A DNA stretch of 6,655 nucleotides from JANLQX01 sp043775075 (GTDB lineage: Bacteria > Actinomycetota > Acidimicrobiia > Acidimicrobiales > JANYDT01). The notes under the pieces were generated by a model that saw nothing but the letters and a program-made list of their open reading frames with translations, did no database searches and had not been told where the DNA came from. Every line of letters begins with the position of its first letter. Positions within the stretch are counted from its first letter, which is position 1. The stretch spans positions 1 to 6,655 of the forward strand of contig JAYVSS010000347.1 of NCBI GenBank assembly GCA_043775075.1. Reading direction: 5' to 3'. Shown one piece after another: positions 6,615 to 6,655 of the stretch. A program made the position numbers and the translations under genes.

Positions 6615-6655
6615 TCATGCGGCTTTGAGGGGTTCGGCGGCGTAGGTCCATCGGA
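6615..6655 (-). CDS. Possible C-terminal end of a convergent gene, running off the right edge
   Basis: On the minus strand one frame reads RWTYAAEPLKAA and then TGA (complement of 6615-6617), open to the window edge. It would lie tail to tail with the PIG-L gene with a 27-bp gap. The codons look coding-like, but only twelve are visible, so neither the reality nor the family of the gene can be judged. A + strand frame from ATG 6604 (MSRVSCGFEGFGGVGPS) is also open to the edge and is the competing reading. Confidence 0.35.
   Translation of the reverse strand, partial: RWTYAAEPLKAA

Noticed and set aside
1..6655. A new defence, CRISPR, toxin-antitoxin or phage-like system
   Set aside because: All intact genes belong to common metabolic, transport or repair families, and no arrays, recombinases or small paired genes were seen.

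Overview
The window is compact, GC-rich (about 60% by eye, not counted) bacterial chromosome. It holds five recognisable protein genes in full or nearly so and one decayed gene, all on the + strand, plus the last codons of a possible convergent gene at the right edge. Gene style (GTG starts, GC-rich third codon positions, mostly no Shine-Dalgarno sequence) and the types of RsgA, acyl-CoA synthetase and AlkA-like glycosylase suggest an actinobacterium, possibly an environmental lineage such as Acidimicrobiia. That placement is inference. Nothing here is diagnostic of species, and I see no rRNA, tRNA, CRISPR array or complete mobile element.

Left to right: (1) positions 2-916, the ribosome-assembly GTPase RsgA, cut at its 5' end by the window edge; (2) 980-1597, a histidine-phosphatase (phosphoglycerate mutase-like) protein; (3) 1622-2554, an AlkA-like HhH-GPD DNA glycosylase for alkylated bases; (4) 2586-3863, a 12-helix major facilitator superfamily exporter of the EntS-like group; (5) 3902-5455, a complete AMP-forming acyl-CoA synthetase; (6) 5467-5874, the wreck of a fold-type I PLP-dependent aminotransferase related to 2-aminoadipate transaminases; (7) 5871-6587, a PIG-L/LmbE zinc deacetylase whose start codon overlaps the stop codon of the wreck; (8) 6615-6655, minus strand, a short reading frame running off the right edge.

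The genes are spaced 24-63 bp apart and point the same way, so they may be partly co-transcribed. Their functions (ribosome maturation, phosphate-ester hydrolysis, DNA repair, export, acyl activation, deacetylation) do not form one evident pathway. This reads as ordinary housekeeping and accessory metabolism, not a new defence or mobile system.

The most informative spot is the region from 5456 to 5874. It keeps a start-like N-terminus, the PLP-lysine core and a C-terminal tail of an aminotransferase, in alternating reading frames. Most of the protein is missing, yet the tail still ends in an ATGA overlap with the downstream gene and contains that gene's ribosome binding site.
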